Assembly: GCF_004217145.1 (NCBI RefSeq)
Contig: NZ_SHKR01000011.1
Location: forward strand, 806,001 to 870,000
Direction of reading: 5' to 3'
DNA length: 64,000 nt
Source of the DNA: Kribbella rubisoli
GTDB lineage: Bacteria; Actinomycetota; Actinomycetes; Propionibacteriales; Kribbellaceae
A model generated the notes under the pieces. The model made no database searches and was not told where the DNA came from. It worked only from the letters and a program-made list of their open reading frames with translations. Every line of letters starts with the position of its first letter. Positions within the stretch are counted from its first letter, which is position 1. Made by a program: the position numbers and the translations under genes. Positions 38,001 to 46,098 of the stretch are shown in pieces.

Positions 38001-39338
38001 TCAGGTGAGGACGAGCGGTCCGGCGTCGATCAGCAACGACGGGACGACCACGCTGTCCATGAACGTCTGGTCGCCGATCTCCCGAACCGCGCCGACCGCC
38101 AGTACGGCGTTCAGCACCTCGTCCATCCGGAAGGTAAATCGCAATTGCGGATGCCATGCGACCAGCTTGCCGTCCTCGGCCCAGTACGTCGCGTCCCTGG
38201 TGGTGCCGGTAACCAGCGTCTGTTTGGGGTGCAGCACCCGCAGGTAGTCGAGCCGGTTGACCACCAGACCACTGCCACACTCGGCGAGCAACTCGTCCTC
38301 GCTTGCATCACCGGCGTCCAGCAACAGGTGCGACGGCACCGGATCGCCACCGAACCGCCAGCCGTCCGGCACCGCGTGACCGGTCGGGACACCGCCGGTC
38401 AGCTCGGCCCGGCGCTGGTCGGACACCACACCGGTCAGCACACCACGGTCGATCAACGGCGTCCGCCGCCGAACGTTGCCTTCAGCATCGAACCCGCTGA
38501 GCAGCCCGGCCGCGTCGGTCGCATCGTCGACAAGGGTCAGCTGCTCACTGACGACCTGCTGTCCCATCCGGCCGGCCAGCACCGACCGGCCGCTCGCGTA
38601 GTGCTGCGCGCCGAGGGCCCAGTGCCCGAAGGTCGCGATCAGCGTATTCACCGCGGACGGTTTGAGCAGCACCCGGCAGGTGCCGCGGAAGGGCTCGCGC
38701 ACCGGCAGCGGCCGCAGCGCGTCGCGCAGCCGAGCCGGAATGCCGGCGACCGGGATCAGGTCGGCGTCGCGGTGCACCAGCTTGACGCTCGCGGATTGTC
38801 CGTCCTGCTTCGCGATCGCCTGGATCGATGCCTTGGTCAACGTTTCGGACCGGAACAGGCCGGCCGAGTCAGCGACGACCCGGTCGAGTACGTCGTACCG
38901 GATCGCGCCGCCGAGGCGGGCGGAGTCGTCGAGCCCGTCGCGTACCGTGGCGAACCATTCGTGCCGTACGGCGGGATCGCAGTCGAGGACGGACCTCGCC
39001 GGCTCCACGACAACCTGCTCGACCTCGGGCGTCGTACCCGAAGACACCGGCGCCGGCTCGACCTCACCGGACGGGGCCGGGAGGTCGGCGAGAGCTGCCG
39101 TGAGCCGGTCCGCGAGGACCTTGACCGCAGCCGGCTCGAGGGTCTCCAGGGTGCCTCCGGCGGTCCGCGCGCCCCGGTTCACCTTGACCCGGACCCGCAG
39201 CCTGCGTTCGCTGTGCTGCGCGGTGATCTCGGATTCGGCGTACCGCAACAGTTCGGCGTTCTCGCCGAGCACGTCCAGCCGGGTCCCCGGCCCGAGGATG
39301 TCCAGCGCCTGCTCGATGTCTGCTCGCTCGATGCTCAT
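38001..39338 (-). CDS. tldE: TldD/PmbA family protein (TldE-like subunit)
   Basis: Predicted 445-residue partner subunit of a TldD/TldE metalloprotease. It has the family's N-terminal domain (RRLRVRVKVNRGARTAGG) and the C-terminal SGFDAEGNVRRRTPLIDRGVLTGVV and GSGLVVNRLDYL segments. The HExxxH motif is absent, as expected of the TldE/PmbA half. Together the pair cleaves peptides, including RiPP leader peptides and CcdA antitoxin in E. coli. Its start overlaps the tldD stop by four bases, so the pair is coupled. No RiPP precursor gene is seen nearby. Confidence 0.88.
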   Translation of the reverse strand: MSIERADIEQALDILGPGTRLDVLGENAELLRYAESEITAQHSERRLRVRVKVNRGARTAGGTLETLEPAAVKVLADRLTAALADLPAPSGEVEPAPVSSGTTPEVEQVVVEPARSVLDCDPAVRHEWFATVRDGLDDSARLGGAIRYDVLDRVVADSAGLFRSETLTKASIQAIAKQDGQSASVKLVHRDADLIPVAGIPARLRDALRPLPVREPFRGTCRVLLKPSAVNTLIATFGHWALGAQHYASGRSVLAGRMGQQVVSEQLTLVDDATDAAGLLSGFDAEGNVRRRTPLIDRGVLTGVVSDQRRAELTGGVPTGHAVPDGWRFGGDPVPSHLLLDAGDASEDELLAECGSGLVVNRLDYLRVLHPKQTLVTGTTRDATYWAEDGKLVAWHPQLRFTFRMDEVLNAVLAVGAVREIGDQTFMDSVVVPSLLIDAGPLVLT

Positions 39339-40786
39339 CGTCCCACCTGCACGTTCTGGAAACGTCCCGGCACGGTGCCGTGACCGACATGAGCCACCTG
39401 CAGCGGCTCGCCCTTGTTACACGACGGGACGCCGTGCAACTTCCACTCGTCCGGACCGCCGAGTGCGTCCAGCCCGGCCCAGAACTGCGGTGTGACGCTC
39501 TGGTAGCTGCAGTTCTTCAGCAGCCGGCCGAGCTTGCCGTCGCGGATCTCCCAGCCGAGCTCGGTGGTGAACCGGAACGACATCCGCTGGTCGTCGATCG
39601 AGAAACCGCGGTTGGTGTCGACCAGGATGCCGCGCTTGGTGCCGGCGATCATCTCCGCCAGCGAGGACTCCCCCGGCTCCAGGCAGATGTTGGTCATCCG
39701 GACCAGCGGCAGCCGCTGCCACCCGTCCGCACGGGACGCTCCGGTGGGCCGGTCGCCCAGCGCCGCCGCCGACTCGCGGCCGGACATGTAGCCGAGGAAG
39801 ATGCCGTCCTTGACCAGCTGGGTCCGCTGGGCCGGCACCCCCTCGTCGTCGTACCCGAACGAACCCAGTCCGCCGGGGATGGTGGCATCGGCGTACGCCG
39901 AGACGATCGGCGAGCCCCAGCGGAAGTTGCCGCGCCGCTCGGGTGTGGCGTACGTCCCGCCGGCCAGGCTGGCCTCCGTGCCCAGTGCCCGGTCGGCCTC
40001 CATCGGGTGACCGGCGCACTCGTGCAGGACCATGGCCAACTGGTTGCCGCCAGCAATGAGTGTGGTGACCTCGTCAGGGCATTGCGGCGCAGTGAGCAGC
40101 GCGACCGCCTCGGCGGCGACCCGAGCCGCGTTCTCCACCAGGCCGAGCGATTCGACATGTTCCCAGCCCGCGGTGGCGAAGTCTCCGCGCTGGCCGCGGA
40201 TCTGCCGCGGGACGCCCTGCGGGAACGATCTGCGCTGCAGGTCGTCGCCGTTGCCGGCGTTGACCATCAGGCCGCCGCCGCTCTCGGTGAGGGTCTGCTC
40301 GATCAGCGCGCCCTCGGTGTTCGCGAACACCTTCTCGTCGCGGTACAGGTCGATCGACGCCTCGATCTGCTGGACCAGCGGACCGGCCGTCGACGCCTCC
40401 TTCACGGTGGCCGACAGCAGATCCAGCTTGGTGGACAGCGGAACTTCGAACGGGTCGACCCGCATCGGCGACGACCAGGTCGCCCGGGTCGTGACCGGAT
40501 CACCGAGGGCCACATGGCCGCCACCGCCGGCGGCGCGGGCTTGGCCGACCGCCTGCGCGATCACGCTGTCGAGGCCGTTCGGGTCCAGCCGGTGGGTGGC
40601 GGCGAAACCCCACTGCCCGCCGATCAGGACGCGCAGCCCGAGGCCGAGCGAGTCGTCGTAGCCGACCTCACCGGGGCCGTCGAGCTCGACCAGAACCTGC
40701 TCGTGGGTACGCCGGACCACCCGGATGTCGCCGTACTGCACGTCCGCGGGCAACAGGGCCAGCACGGTCTCGGCGGTGTCTCGCAT
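39335..40786 (-). CDS. tldD: TldD-like metalloprotease subunit
   Basis: Predicted 483-residue catalytic subunit. The active site is LHECAGHPMEADRALG (HExxxH, at about 256), matching the TldD metal site. Other family features are GLMVNAGNGDDLQ, RRGNFRWGSPIVSAYAD and the C-terminal GVPSCNKGEPLQVAHVGH with the conserved metal-ligand Cys. ATG 40786 has GGAGGT eight bases upstream; GTG 40789 is possible. It is coupled to tldE. Confidence 0.9.
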   Translation of the reverse strand: MRDTAETVLALLPADVQYGDIRVVRRTHEQVLVELDGPGEVGYDDSLGLGLRVLIGGQWGFAATHRLDPNGLDSVIAQAVGQARAAGGGGHVALGDPVTTRATWSSPMRVDPFEVPLSTKLDLLSATVKEASTAGPLVQQIEASIDLYRDEKVFANTEGALIEQTLTESGGGLMVNAGNGDDLQRRSFPQGVPRQIRGQRGDFATAGWEHVESLGLVENAARVAAEAVALLTAPQCPDEVTTLIAGGNQLAMVLHECAGHPMEADRALGTEASLAGGTYATPERRGNFRWGSPIVSAYADATIPGGLGSFGYDDEGVPAQRTQLVKDGIFLGYMSGRESAAALGDRPTGASRADGWQRLPLVRMTNICLEPGESSLAEMIAGTKRGILVDTNRGFSIDDQRMSFRFTTELGWEIRDGKLGRLLKNCSYQSVTPQFWAGLDALGGPDEWKLHGVPSCNKGEPLQVAHVGHGTVPGRFQNVQVGR

Positions 40787-40889
40787 CACTCGGACCTCCG
40801 ATTTGGGACGGGGTGAAGCCTCACCGTAGCAGACACTACGAGATTTTGAATAGAGGTCGTGATCACTACAGAACTGTTCGGCGGACAGC

Positions 40890-40930
40890 GATCGGCCCCG
40901 GTCCGCGCGAGGCGCGTACCGGGGCCGATC
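40890..40930 (-). terminator. hairpin after the small membrane protein gene
   Basis: GATCGGCCCCGGT (40890-40902) and ACCGGGGCCGATC (40918-40930) are 13-base perfect arms with a 15-base loop. They lie just beyond the stop at 40950, on the minus strand. Confidence 0.82.
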
Positions 40931-40949
40931 GTCAACAGGGACAGGCGTT

Positions 40950-41168
40950 TCAGCGTTTCTTCGGCCGGACGTCGATCGCCAGGCTGATGCTGAACGCGAC
41001 GACGATCAGAGCTCCACCCAGCAGGGTCAGCCCGGTGTCACCGAACAGCTTGGCCGTCATCGCTGCGAACAGGACGACCAGGGCGAGCACCACGGCGACC
41101 GCGATCTTCCAGTCGTCGCCGATGATGAAGTCGTACCAGAACTGCCCGAAGGCCTTGAGGAACTTCAC
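40950..41168 (-). CDS. small membrane protein
   Basis: Predicted 72-residue protein with two hydrophobic segments (about 20-38 and 43-63) and a basic end RPKKR. Its N-terminus is amphipathic (FLKAFGQFWYDFIIGDDW). ATG 41168 overlaps the stop of the preceding membrane gene by four bases, so the two are translated together and may form a complex. I do not recognise a family. Confidence 0.72.
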   Translation of the reverse strand: MKFLKAFGQFWYDFIIGDDWKIAVAVVLALVVLFAAMTAKLFGDTGLTLLGGALIVVAFSISLAIDVRPKKR

Positions 41169-41965
41169 TTCTTCACCTCCACCGCGATGTCAGGGGCACC
41201 CACCGGCGCCGGAGCGGCCGGCTTGCGCAGCGCGGCCACGAAGATCCGGCTGAGCACCAGCCAGGCGGCGATCAGGACCAGGATCATCAGGTCGTGCCCG
41301 GGCCAGTTCAGGCTCTCGCGGCCGTCGCGGAAGATGCCGATTCCCTCGACCGCCCAGTAGGTCCCGAACGAGGCGAGCAGCAGGCCGACGCCGTACTTGA
41401 GCAGGTTCTCGTTGATCATCGACAGCGGCCGGCGCAGCGCGATCGCGATCACGAGCACGATCACCACGGCCGCGGCGGCACCGAGGCTGGCAGCCGGGAT
41501 GTTGTTCGCGTTCAGGCCGAAGGTCAGCACGATGAAGACGACCTCCATCCCCTCCAGGAACACACCCTTGAACGAGACCATGAACGCGAACAGGTCCAGG
41601 CCGCCCTTGCTCTCGCCGGCCGACTTGGCCGCCTCCACCTCCTCGCGGTAGATCGCGTCCTCGTCATGGACGGCCTTTCGTCCGGACGATCTGAGGATCG
41701 CCTTGCGGAGCCACTGCAGTCCGAAGATCAGCAGCAGACCGCCGATGGCGAGTTGCAGCGCAGACTCCGGGAGCCAGTTCGCCAGCGCGTAGCCGGCCGC
41801 GAGCGTCACCACCGCGAGCGCACCGAGCGCCGCGAACGTGCCGACCAATGCCGACTTCCAGCTCCGCGTGTAGCCCATCGCCATGACGATCGTGGTGGCT
41901 TCCACCATCTCCACGAAACACGCGACGAACGTCGCGACGATCAACCCCCACGTTGCCGCGTCCAT
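41165..41965 (-). CDS. FTR1-like (COG4280-type) membrane protein
   Basis: Predicted 266-residue protein with about seven membrane segments. TM1 carries FVEMVEATTIV (ExxE) and a later TM carries FLEGMEVVFIV (ExxE), a repeated layout like the REGLE motifs of FTR1/EfeU iron permeases but lacking the Arg of REXXE. It is distantly related to that family and probably moves a metal ion, but the substrate is unknown. ATG 41965 is downstream of a good promoter and a short palindrome. It is coupled to a 72-residue membrane protein. It could serve the efeB/efeO system 8 kb away. Confidence 0.7.
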   Translation of the reverse strand: MDAATWGLIVATFVACFVEMVEATTIVMAMGYTRSWKSALVGTFAALGALAVVTLAAGYALANWLPESALQLAIGGLLLIFGLQWLRKAILRSSGRKAVHDEDAIYREEVEAAKSAGESKGGLDLFAFMVSFKGVFLEGMEVVFIVLTFGLNANNIPAASLGAAAAVVIVLVIAIALRRPLSMINENLLKYGVGLLLASFGTYWAVEGIGIFRDGRESLNWPGHDLMILVLIAAWLVLSRIFVAALRKPAAPAPVGAPDIAVEVKK

Positions 41966-41989
41966 CTCTCACATCCTCAGGTTGATGAA

Positions 41990-42036
41990 ACATATGTTGC
42001 AAGCAACGATAGTTACATCGCTCTAAGTGTGTCAAT
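41990..42036 (-). promoter_or_regulatory. sigma70-type promoter with overlapping palindromes
   Basis: On the minus strand, TTGACA (42031-42036) and TATCGT (42007-42012) are separated by 18 bases. Just downstream lie GTTGCAAGCAAC (41997-42008) and AACATATGTT (41990-41999). The latter resembles the core of ArsR/SmtB-type metal-sensor operators (GAACATATGTTC). The promoter drives the FTR1-like gene; metal control is inferred only. Confidence 0.5.
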
Positions 42037-42081
42037 GCACCGAGGGCTCCGGTGGGCACGGACGGATCCGGGCATGCCGAA

Positions 42082-42115
42082 GCACCCGAGGTGATCAGGG
42101 AGTCACCTCGGGTGC
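42082..42115 (-). terminator. hairpin after the dehydratase gene
   Basis: GCACCCGAGGTGA (42082-42094) and TCACCTCGGGTGC (42103-42115) are perfect 13-base arms with an eight-base loop, 11 bases past the stop at 42127. This ends the siderophore operon. Confidence 0.85.
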
Positions 42116-42126
42116 GTCGGGGCAGG

Positions 42127-43101
42127 TCAGGCGAGCGCGGCCACCAACGTGCTCGCGGAGATGTTGCCGCCGCAGGACACGACGGCGACCCGCTTGCCTT
42201 CCAGTTCGGTACGACGTGCCCGCGCGGCCGCGAACGCCATCGCGGCCGAGCCTTCGATCAGCTGGTGCTCGGTGTCGATCACCGTCCGCAACGCGGCGCT
42301 GATCGCGTCCTCGCTGACCAGCACCCAGTCGTCGACCAGCTCACGGCACAGGTCGAACGTGATGCTGCCCGGCTCGACGCTGCCCGCAGTGCCGTCGGAC
42401 AGCGTCGCCTGGGCGTCGACCTGAATGATCTTCCCGGCCCGCACGGACGCGGCCATCGCGTCGTCGCGCACCGGCGAGGCGCCGTACACCGTGATCCCCG
42501 GCAGGTGCTTCTTGAGCACCGACGCGACGCCGCTGATCAGCCCGCCGCCGCCGACCGCGACCACCACCGCGTCGAGCGGAGCACCGCCCAGCTGCTCGAG
42601 GATCTCGACGGCGACCGTGCCCTGGCCGGCGATGATGTCCCGGTCGTTGTACGGCGGCACATAGGTCAGGTCGTGCTCGGCCGCATAAGCCCGCGCCTTC
42701 GGTTCGAGTACGCCGGAATCGTTGCCCTCGGCCCGGATCTCCAGTCCGAGCCGGCGCAGCGCGGCGACCTTGCTCGGCGAGGCGTTCTCCGGCAGGTAGA
42801 CGATGCCGTGCCCGCCCAGCGTGGCGAGCGCGTTGCCGACCCCGAGGCCGTGATTCCCGGTCGAGGCGGTCACCACCCCGGCCTGCCGCTGCTCGTCGGT
42901 GAGGGTGAGGATCTTCGCCATCGAACCGCGAGCCTTGAACGAGCCGGTCCGCTGCAGGTGCTCGCTCTTCACCATCAGGTCGGCGCCGAGCTCGTCGCTG
43001 AGCGCGCCGTACCGCACGAACGGCGTCGGCGGCAGGTGCTCACGCAGCCTTGGCGCGACCCGTTCCGAGCGCTCGGCGGCTTCCGCGGGGCTGAACGTCA
43101 T
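42127..43101 (-). CDS. threonine/serine dehydratase-like PLP enzyme
   Basis: Predicted 324-residue fold-type II PLP enzyme. The Schiff-base Lys is in RTGSFKARGSM (about 57). The Gly-rich phosphate loop is VAVGGGGLISG and the substrate loop TASTGNHG. Close homologues are threonine dehydratase (ilvA/tdcB type, no C-terminal ACT) and serine racemase. It is the last gene of the siderophore-uptake run, nine bases after the ATPase gene, which is unexpected. A role in serine or threonine from siderophore breakdown is possible but not shown. Confidence 0.85.
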   Translation of the reverse strand: MTFSPAEAAERSERVAPRLREHLPPTPFVRYGALSDELGADLMVKSEHLQRTGSFKARGSMAKILTLTDEQRQAGVVTASTGNHGLGVGNALATLGGHGIVYLPENASPSKVAALRRLGLEIRAEGNDSGVLEPKARAYAAEHDLTYVPPYNDRDIIAGQGTVAVEILEQLGGAPLDAVVVAVGGGGLISGVASVLKKHLPGITVYGASPVRDDAMAASVRAGKIIQVDAQATLSDGTAGSVEPGSITFDLCRELVDDWVLVSEDAISAALRTVIDTEHQLIEGSAAMAFAAARARRTELEGKRVAVVSCGGNISASTLVAALA

Positions 43102-43110
43102 GCAGTACTC

Positions 43111-43920
43111 CTATCCGGTTGCCACTGACAGCTGGGCCCGGAGCCCGGCGCGCAGCGGGATACACATCGGTTTACCACTCACCGGGTGAGGCACGACCTT
43201 GGACTCCACCCCGAAGACGTCCCGGATGGTGTCGCAGGTGAACACGTCCTCGGGGGTTCCCTGCGTGACGAGGGCGCCGGACTTCATCACGAACACGTGG
43301 TCGGCGTACTCGGCAGCCATGTTGAAGTCGTGCAGCACCATCGCGACGGTCTTGCCTTGCTCCTGGTTCAGCTGGTGCAACAGGTCCAGCACCTCGAGCT
43401 GGTAGGCAACGTCGAGGTACGTCGTGGGCTCGTCGAGCAGGATCAGGTCGGTGCCCTGCGCGAGGCAGAGCGCGATCCACACCCGCTGACGCTGGCCGCC
43501 GGACAGCTGGTCGACGTGCTGGTGGCGCAACTCGGCCGTGCTGGTCACGGTCATCGCCCACTCGACCGCCTCCTTGTCGGCCGCACTGGGCACCTTGAGC
43601 GAGGTGCGGTGCGGGTGCCGGCCGAACCAGACCAGGTCCTCGACCGAGATCGACTCGGGCGTGACCAGGACCTGCGGCAGGATCGCGAGCAGCCGTGCCA
43701 CCTCCTTGGTCGGAGTGTCCTGGATCGACTTCCCGTCCAGGATCACGCTGCCCTTGGCAGGTGGCAGCAGCCGGGCCAGGGCCCGCAGCGCGGTGCTCTT
43801 GCCGGAGCCGTTCGGACCGATCAGGACACTGACCTTCCCGTCGGGGATGGTCAAGGTCAGATCGCGAGCGATCACCTTCTGGTCATAGGCGAGCTGAACG
43901 CCTTGTGCCTGCAGACGCAT
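43111..43920 (-). CDS. siderophore ABC transporter ATP-binding protein
   Basis: Predicted 269-residue ABC ATPase of the FepC/FecE type. The Walker A motif is GPNGSGKSTALRAL, the signature DQLSGGQRQRVWIA, Walker B DLILLDEPTTYLDV, and the switch His is in AMVLHDFN. It energises the two FecCD permeases encoded just upstream. It lies ten bases from the second permease gene. ATG 43920 is the natural start. Confidence 0.93.
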   Translation of the reverse strand: MRLQAQGVQLAYDQKVIARDLTLTIPDGKVSVLIGPNGSGKSTALRALARLLPPAKGSVILDGKSIQDTPTKEVARLLAILPQVLVTPESISVEDLVWFGRHPHRTSLKVPSAADKEAVEWAMTVTSTAELRHQHVDQLSGGQRQRVWIALCLAQGTDLILLDEPTTYLDVAYQLEVLDLLHQLNQEQGKTVAMVLHDFNMAAEYADHVFVMKSGALVTQGTPEDVFTCDTIRDVFGVESKVVPHPVSGKPMCIPLRAGLRAQLSVATG

Positions 43921-43930
43921 GGCGGGTCTC

Positions 43931-44959
43931 CTACTTTCCGGTCTTCACGAGCAGGTACAGGAAGTACGGGCCACCGACCACGGCCGTCACCAGGCCCGCC
44001 GGAATCTCCAGCGGCGGTGCCAGACCACGCCCGATCATGTCGGCGAACAGCATCAGCAGTACTCCGAACAGCGCGGCCGCCGGGATCGACGCCAGGTGCT
44101 TGCCGCCGAACACGCGCCGAGCCATATGCGGAGCGATCAACCCGACGAAGCCGATCGTTCCGGCCACCGCGACCGCGGCCGCGGCCAACGCGACCGCGAA
44201 CAGCAGCAACAGCCGGCGGGTCTTCTCGACTGGTTCACCGAGGCCTGCGGCCAGGTCGTCGCCGAGTCCGAGTACGTCGAGCTTGCGCGCCCAGATCACG
44301 ATCAGCGGCACCAGCACGAGCACCCAGGGCAGGATCTCGAGTACGGCACTCATCGACCGCCCGAACAGACTTCCGGTCAGCCAGATCAGCGCAGCACTGA
44401 CATCAAGAGGTTTGCGGACCAGCAAGAACCGGATGCCCGCCTCGAAGGCCGCGCTGACCGCGATGCCGACCAGGGCGATCCGCACCGGAGTCGCACCACG
44501 CCGGTAGGCCAGCAAGTACACCAGCCCCGCGGCCAGCAATCCCCCGACGAAGGCCGCCGGTACGACGGCGAGCACCGGCACGCCGGGGATCGCGAGCAGC
44601 AGCAACATGCCGCCGAAGCCCGCACCCTTGGTGACACCAATGATGTCCGGGGCCGCAAGGGGGTTGCGGATCACGCCCTGCATCACGGCGCCGGACACCG
44701 CGAGCGCCGTACCGATCAACCAGCACAGCAAGACCCGCGGCACCTGGAAGTCGAACACGATCGCGGCTGCCTGGTCGGACCGGTCGCCGACGAGGGCGTG
44801 CAGGACATTGCCGAACGACACCTCGGTCGCCCCGACCTTCAGGCTGTAGATACTCAGCACGACCGCCAAGACGCCGAGCGATCCCATCAGAGCGGCGGGA
44901 TGCCGCTTGGCCAGCGACGTACGCCGGACGTGCTGCGCGACGATCGTCGTGCTGCTCAT
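43931..44959 (-). CDS. FecCD-type siderophore permease, second subunit
   Basis: Predicted 342-residue integral membrane protein, about ten segments. The FecCD signature is seen in LPRVLL-like QVPRVLLCWLIGTALAVSGAVMQG, NPLAAPDIIGVTKGAG, and the C-terminal GFVGLIAPHMARRVFG coupling loop (EAA-like). ATG 44959 overlaps the stop of a 27-codon reading frame (ATGA), which in turn overlaps the first permease gene. It forms the channel with the other FecCD. Confidence 0.92.
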   Translation of the reverse strand: MSSTTIVAQHVRRTSLAKRHPAALMGSLGVLAVVLSIYSLKVGATEVSFGNVLHALVGDRSDQAAAIVFDFQVPRVLLCWLIGTALAVSGAVMQGVIRNPLAAPDIIGVTKGAGFGGMLLLLAIPGVPVLAVVPAAFVGGLLAAGLVYLLAYRRGATPVRIALVGIAVSAAFEAGIRFLLVRKPLDVSAALIWLTGSLFGRSMSAVLEILPWVLVLVPLIVIWARKLDVLGLGDDLAAGLGEPVEKTRRLLLLFAVALAAAAVAVAGTIGFVGLIAPHMARRVFGGKHLASIPAAALFGVLLMLFADMIGRGLAPPLEIPAGLVTAVVGGPYFLYLLVKTGK

Positions 44960-45039
44960 CGACGTCCTCGCTTCGCTCCGGGCGCCGATGAGACACGAGG
45001 TCGGCTGTGCTTAATGATGAACTCGCTTCGCTCGTTCAT
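44956..45039 (-). CDS. 27-residue bridging ORF with GAGCGAAGCGAG motifs
   Basis: A short frame reads MNERSEFIIKHSRPRVSSAP and ends GAKRGRR. Its start ATG overlaps the stop of the first permease gene and its stop overlaps the start of the second, both as ATGA. It contains two copies of GAGCGAAGCGAG-like sequence (AACGAGCGAAGCGAGTTC and GGAGCGAAGCGAGG) and no ribosome-binding site. It may be translated only by reinitiation, to keep ribosomes moving between the permeases. Coding for a functional peptide is uncertain; it may also be a mobile or repeat sequence. Confidence 0.45.
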   Translation of the reverse strand: MNERSEFIIKHSRPRVSSAPGAKRGRR

Positions 45040-46097
45040 GAGGTCACCTTCTGTCGACGGGCCAGGTACACGAAGATCGGTGCACCGAGCAGGGCCGTGA
45101 CCACGCCGGCTGGGACTTCGAACGGCGGCTTCACGTAGCGGGACACGATGTCGGAGTACAGCACCAGCACGCCTCCGCCCAGCGCAGACAACGGCAACAG
45201 CACCGTGTAGCTGGAACCGACCAGGCGGCGCATGATGTGCGGCACCACCAGGCCGATGAACGCGACCGGTCCGGCCACGGACACAGCCGCGCCGCACAGC
45301 ACGATCACCAAAGCCGACCCCAGCGTCCGGGTCCGTTCGACGTTCTGGCCGAGTCCGCGAGCCATGTCGTCGCCCAGAGCCAGCAGGTTGAGCGGGCGCG
45401 CCATGGCGAACGCACCGAGCAGACCGAGTACGAGCCAAGGGAGCAGGTTGCGCACGTCCTGCCAGCCGGCGAAGTTGACGCCGCCGACCAGCCAGAACAG
45501 CACGCTGTCGGTGGAGTTCTCGTCGAAGATGATCAGCACCTGGGTCAACGAGATCAGCAGACTGCTCGCGGTCACACCGGCCAGCGCCATCCGCACCGGA
45601 CTGACCCGGCCGCGTCCCGAGCCGGCCAGCAGCATCACCGATACGCCCGCCGCGGCCGCGCCGCCGAACGACAACAAGATCGTCGGCGCACCCGACAGCG
45701 ACGGTACGACGGTGATCGCCAGTACGACGACGAACACCGCACCGGCGTTCACACCCATGATCTCCGGCGCCGCCAGCGGGTTGGCGGCGACCGCCTGCAT
45801 CAACGCGCCGGCCACCGCCAGGGCGGCGCCGACGCAGAGCGCCAGCACCACCCGCGGCAACCGGATCGACTGCAGGATCAGAGCGTCGGAATCCTTGGCG
45901 TTGAAGATCGCGGCCGGCAGCCGGGACAACGAGATGTGCTGACTGCCGATCGACAGGCCCCACGCGATCCCGGCCACGAGCAGCACCAGGACGACCAGCG
46001 TCACCCAGGTGACCCGCTGCTTGCTGGTGACGACCTTCGGACGCCGGTGGGCGGCGTCCTCGGTCGATTCGGGCACAGTGCCCACGGACAGGCTCAT
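45036..46097 (-). CDS. FecCD-type siderophore permease, first subunit
   Basis: Predicted 353-residue membrane protein, about ten segments after a soluble N-terminus. It has the FecCD signatures RLPRVVLALCVGAALAVAGA, NPLAAPEIMGVNAGAVF and the coupling loop AFIGLVVPHIMRRLVG. It pairs with the second permease. ATG 46097 follows the stop of the binding-protein gene by one base, so the start is coupled to it. Confidence 0.92.
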   Translation of the reverse strand: MSLSVGTVPESTEDAAHRRPKVVTSKQRVTWVTLVVLVLLVAGIAWGLSIGSQHISLSRLPAAIFNAKDSDALILQSIRLPRVVLALCVGAALAVAGALMQAVAANPLAAPEIMGVNAGAVFVVVLAITVVPSLSGAPTILLSFGGAAAAGVSVMLLAGSGRGRVSPVRMALAGVTASSLLISLTQVLIIFDENSTDSVLFWLVGGVNFAGWQDVRNLLPWLVLGLLGAFAMARPLNLLALGDDMARGLGQNVERTRTLGSALVIVLCGAAVSVAGPVAFIGLVVPHIMRRLVGSSYTVLLPLSALGGGVLVLYSDIVSRYVKPPFEVPAGVVTALLGAPIFVYLARRQKVTS

Positions 46098-46098
46098 G

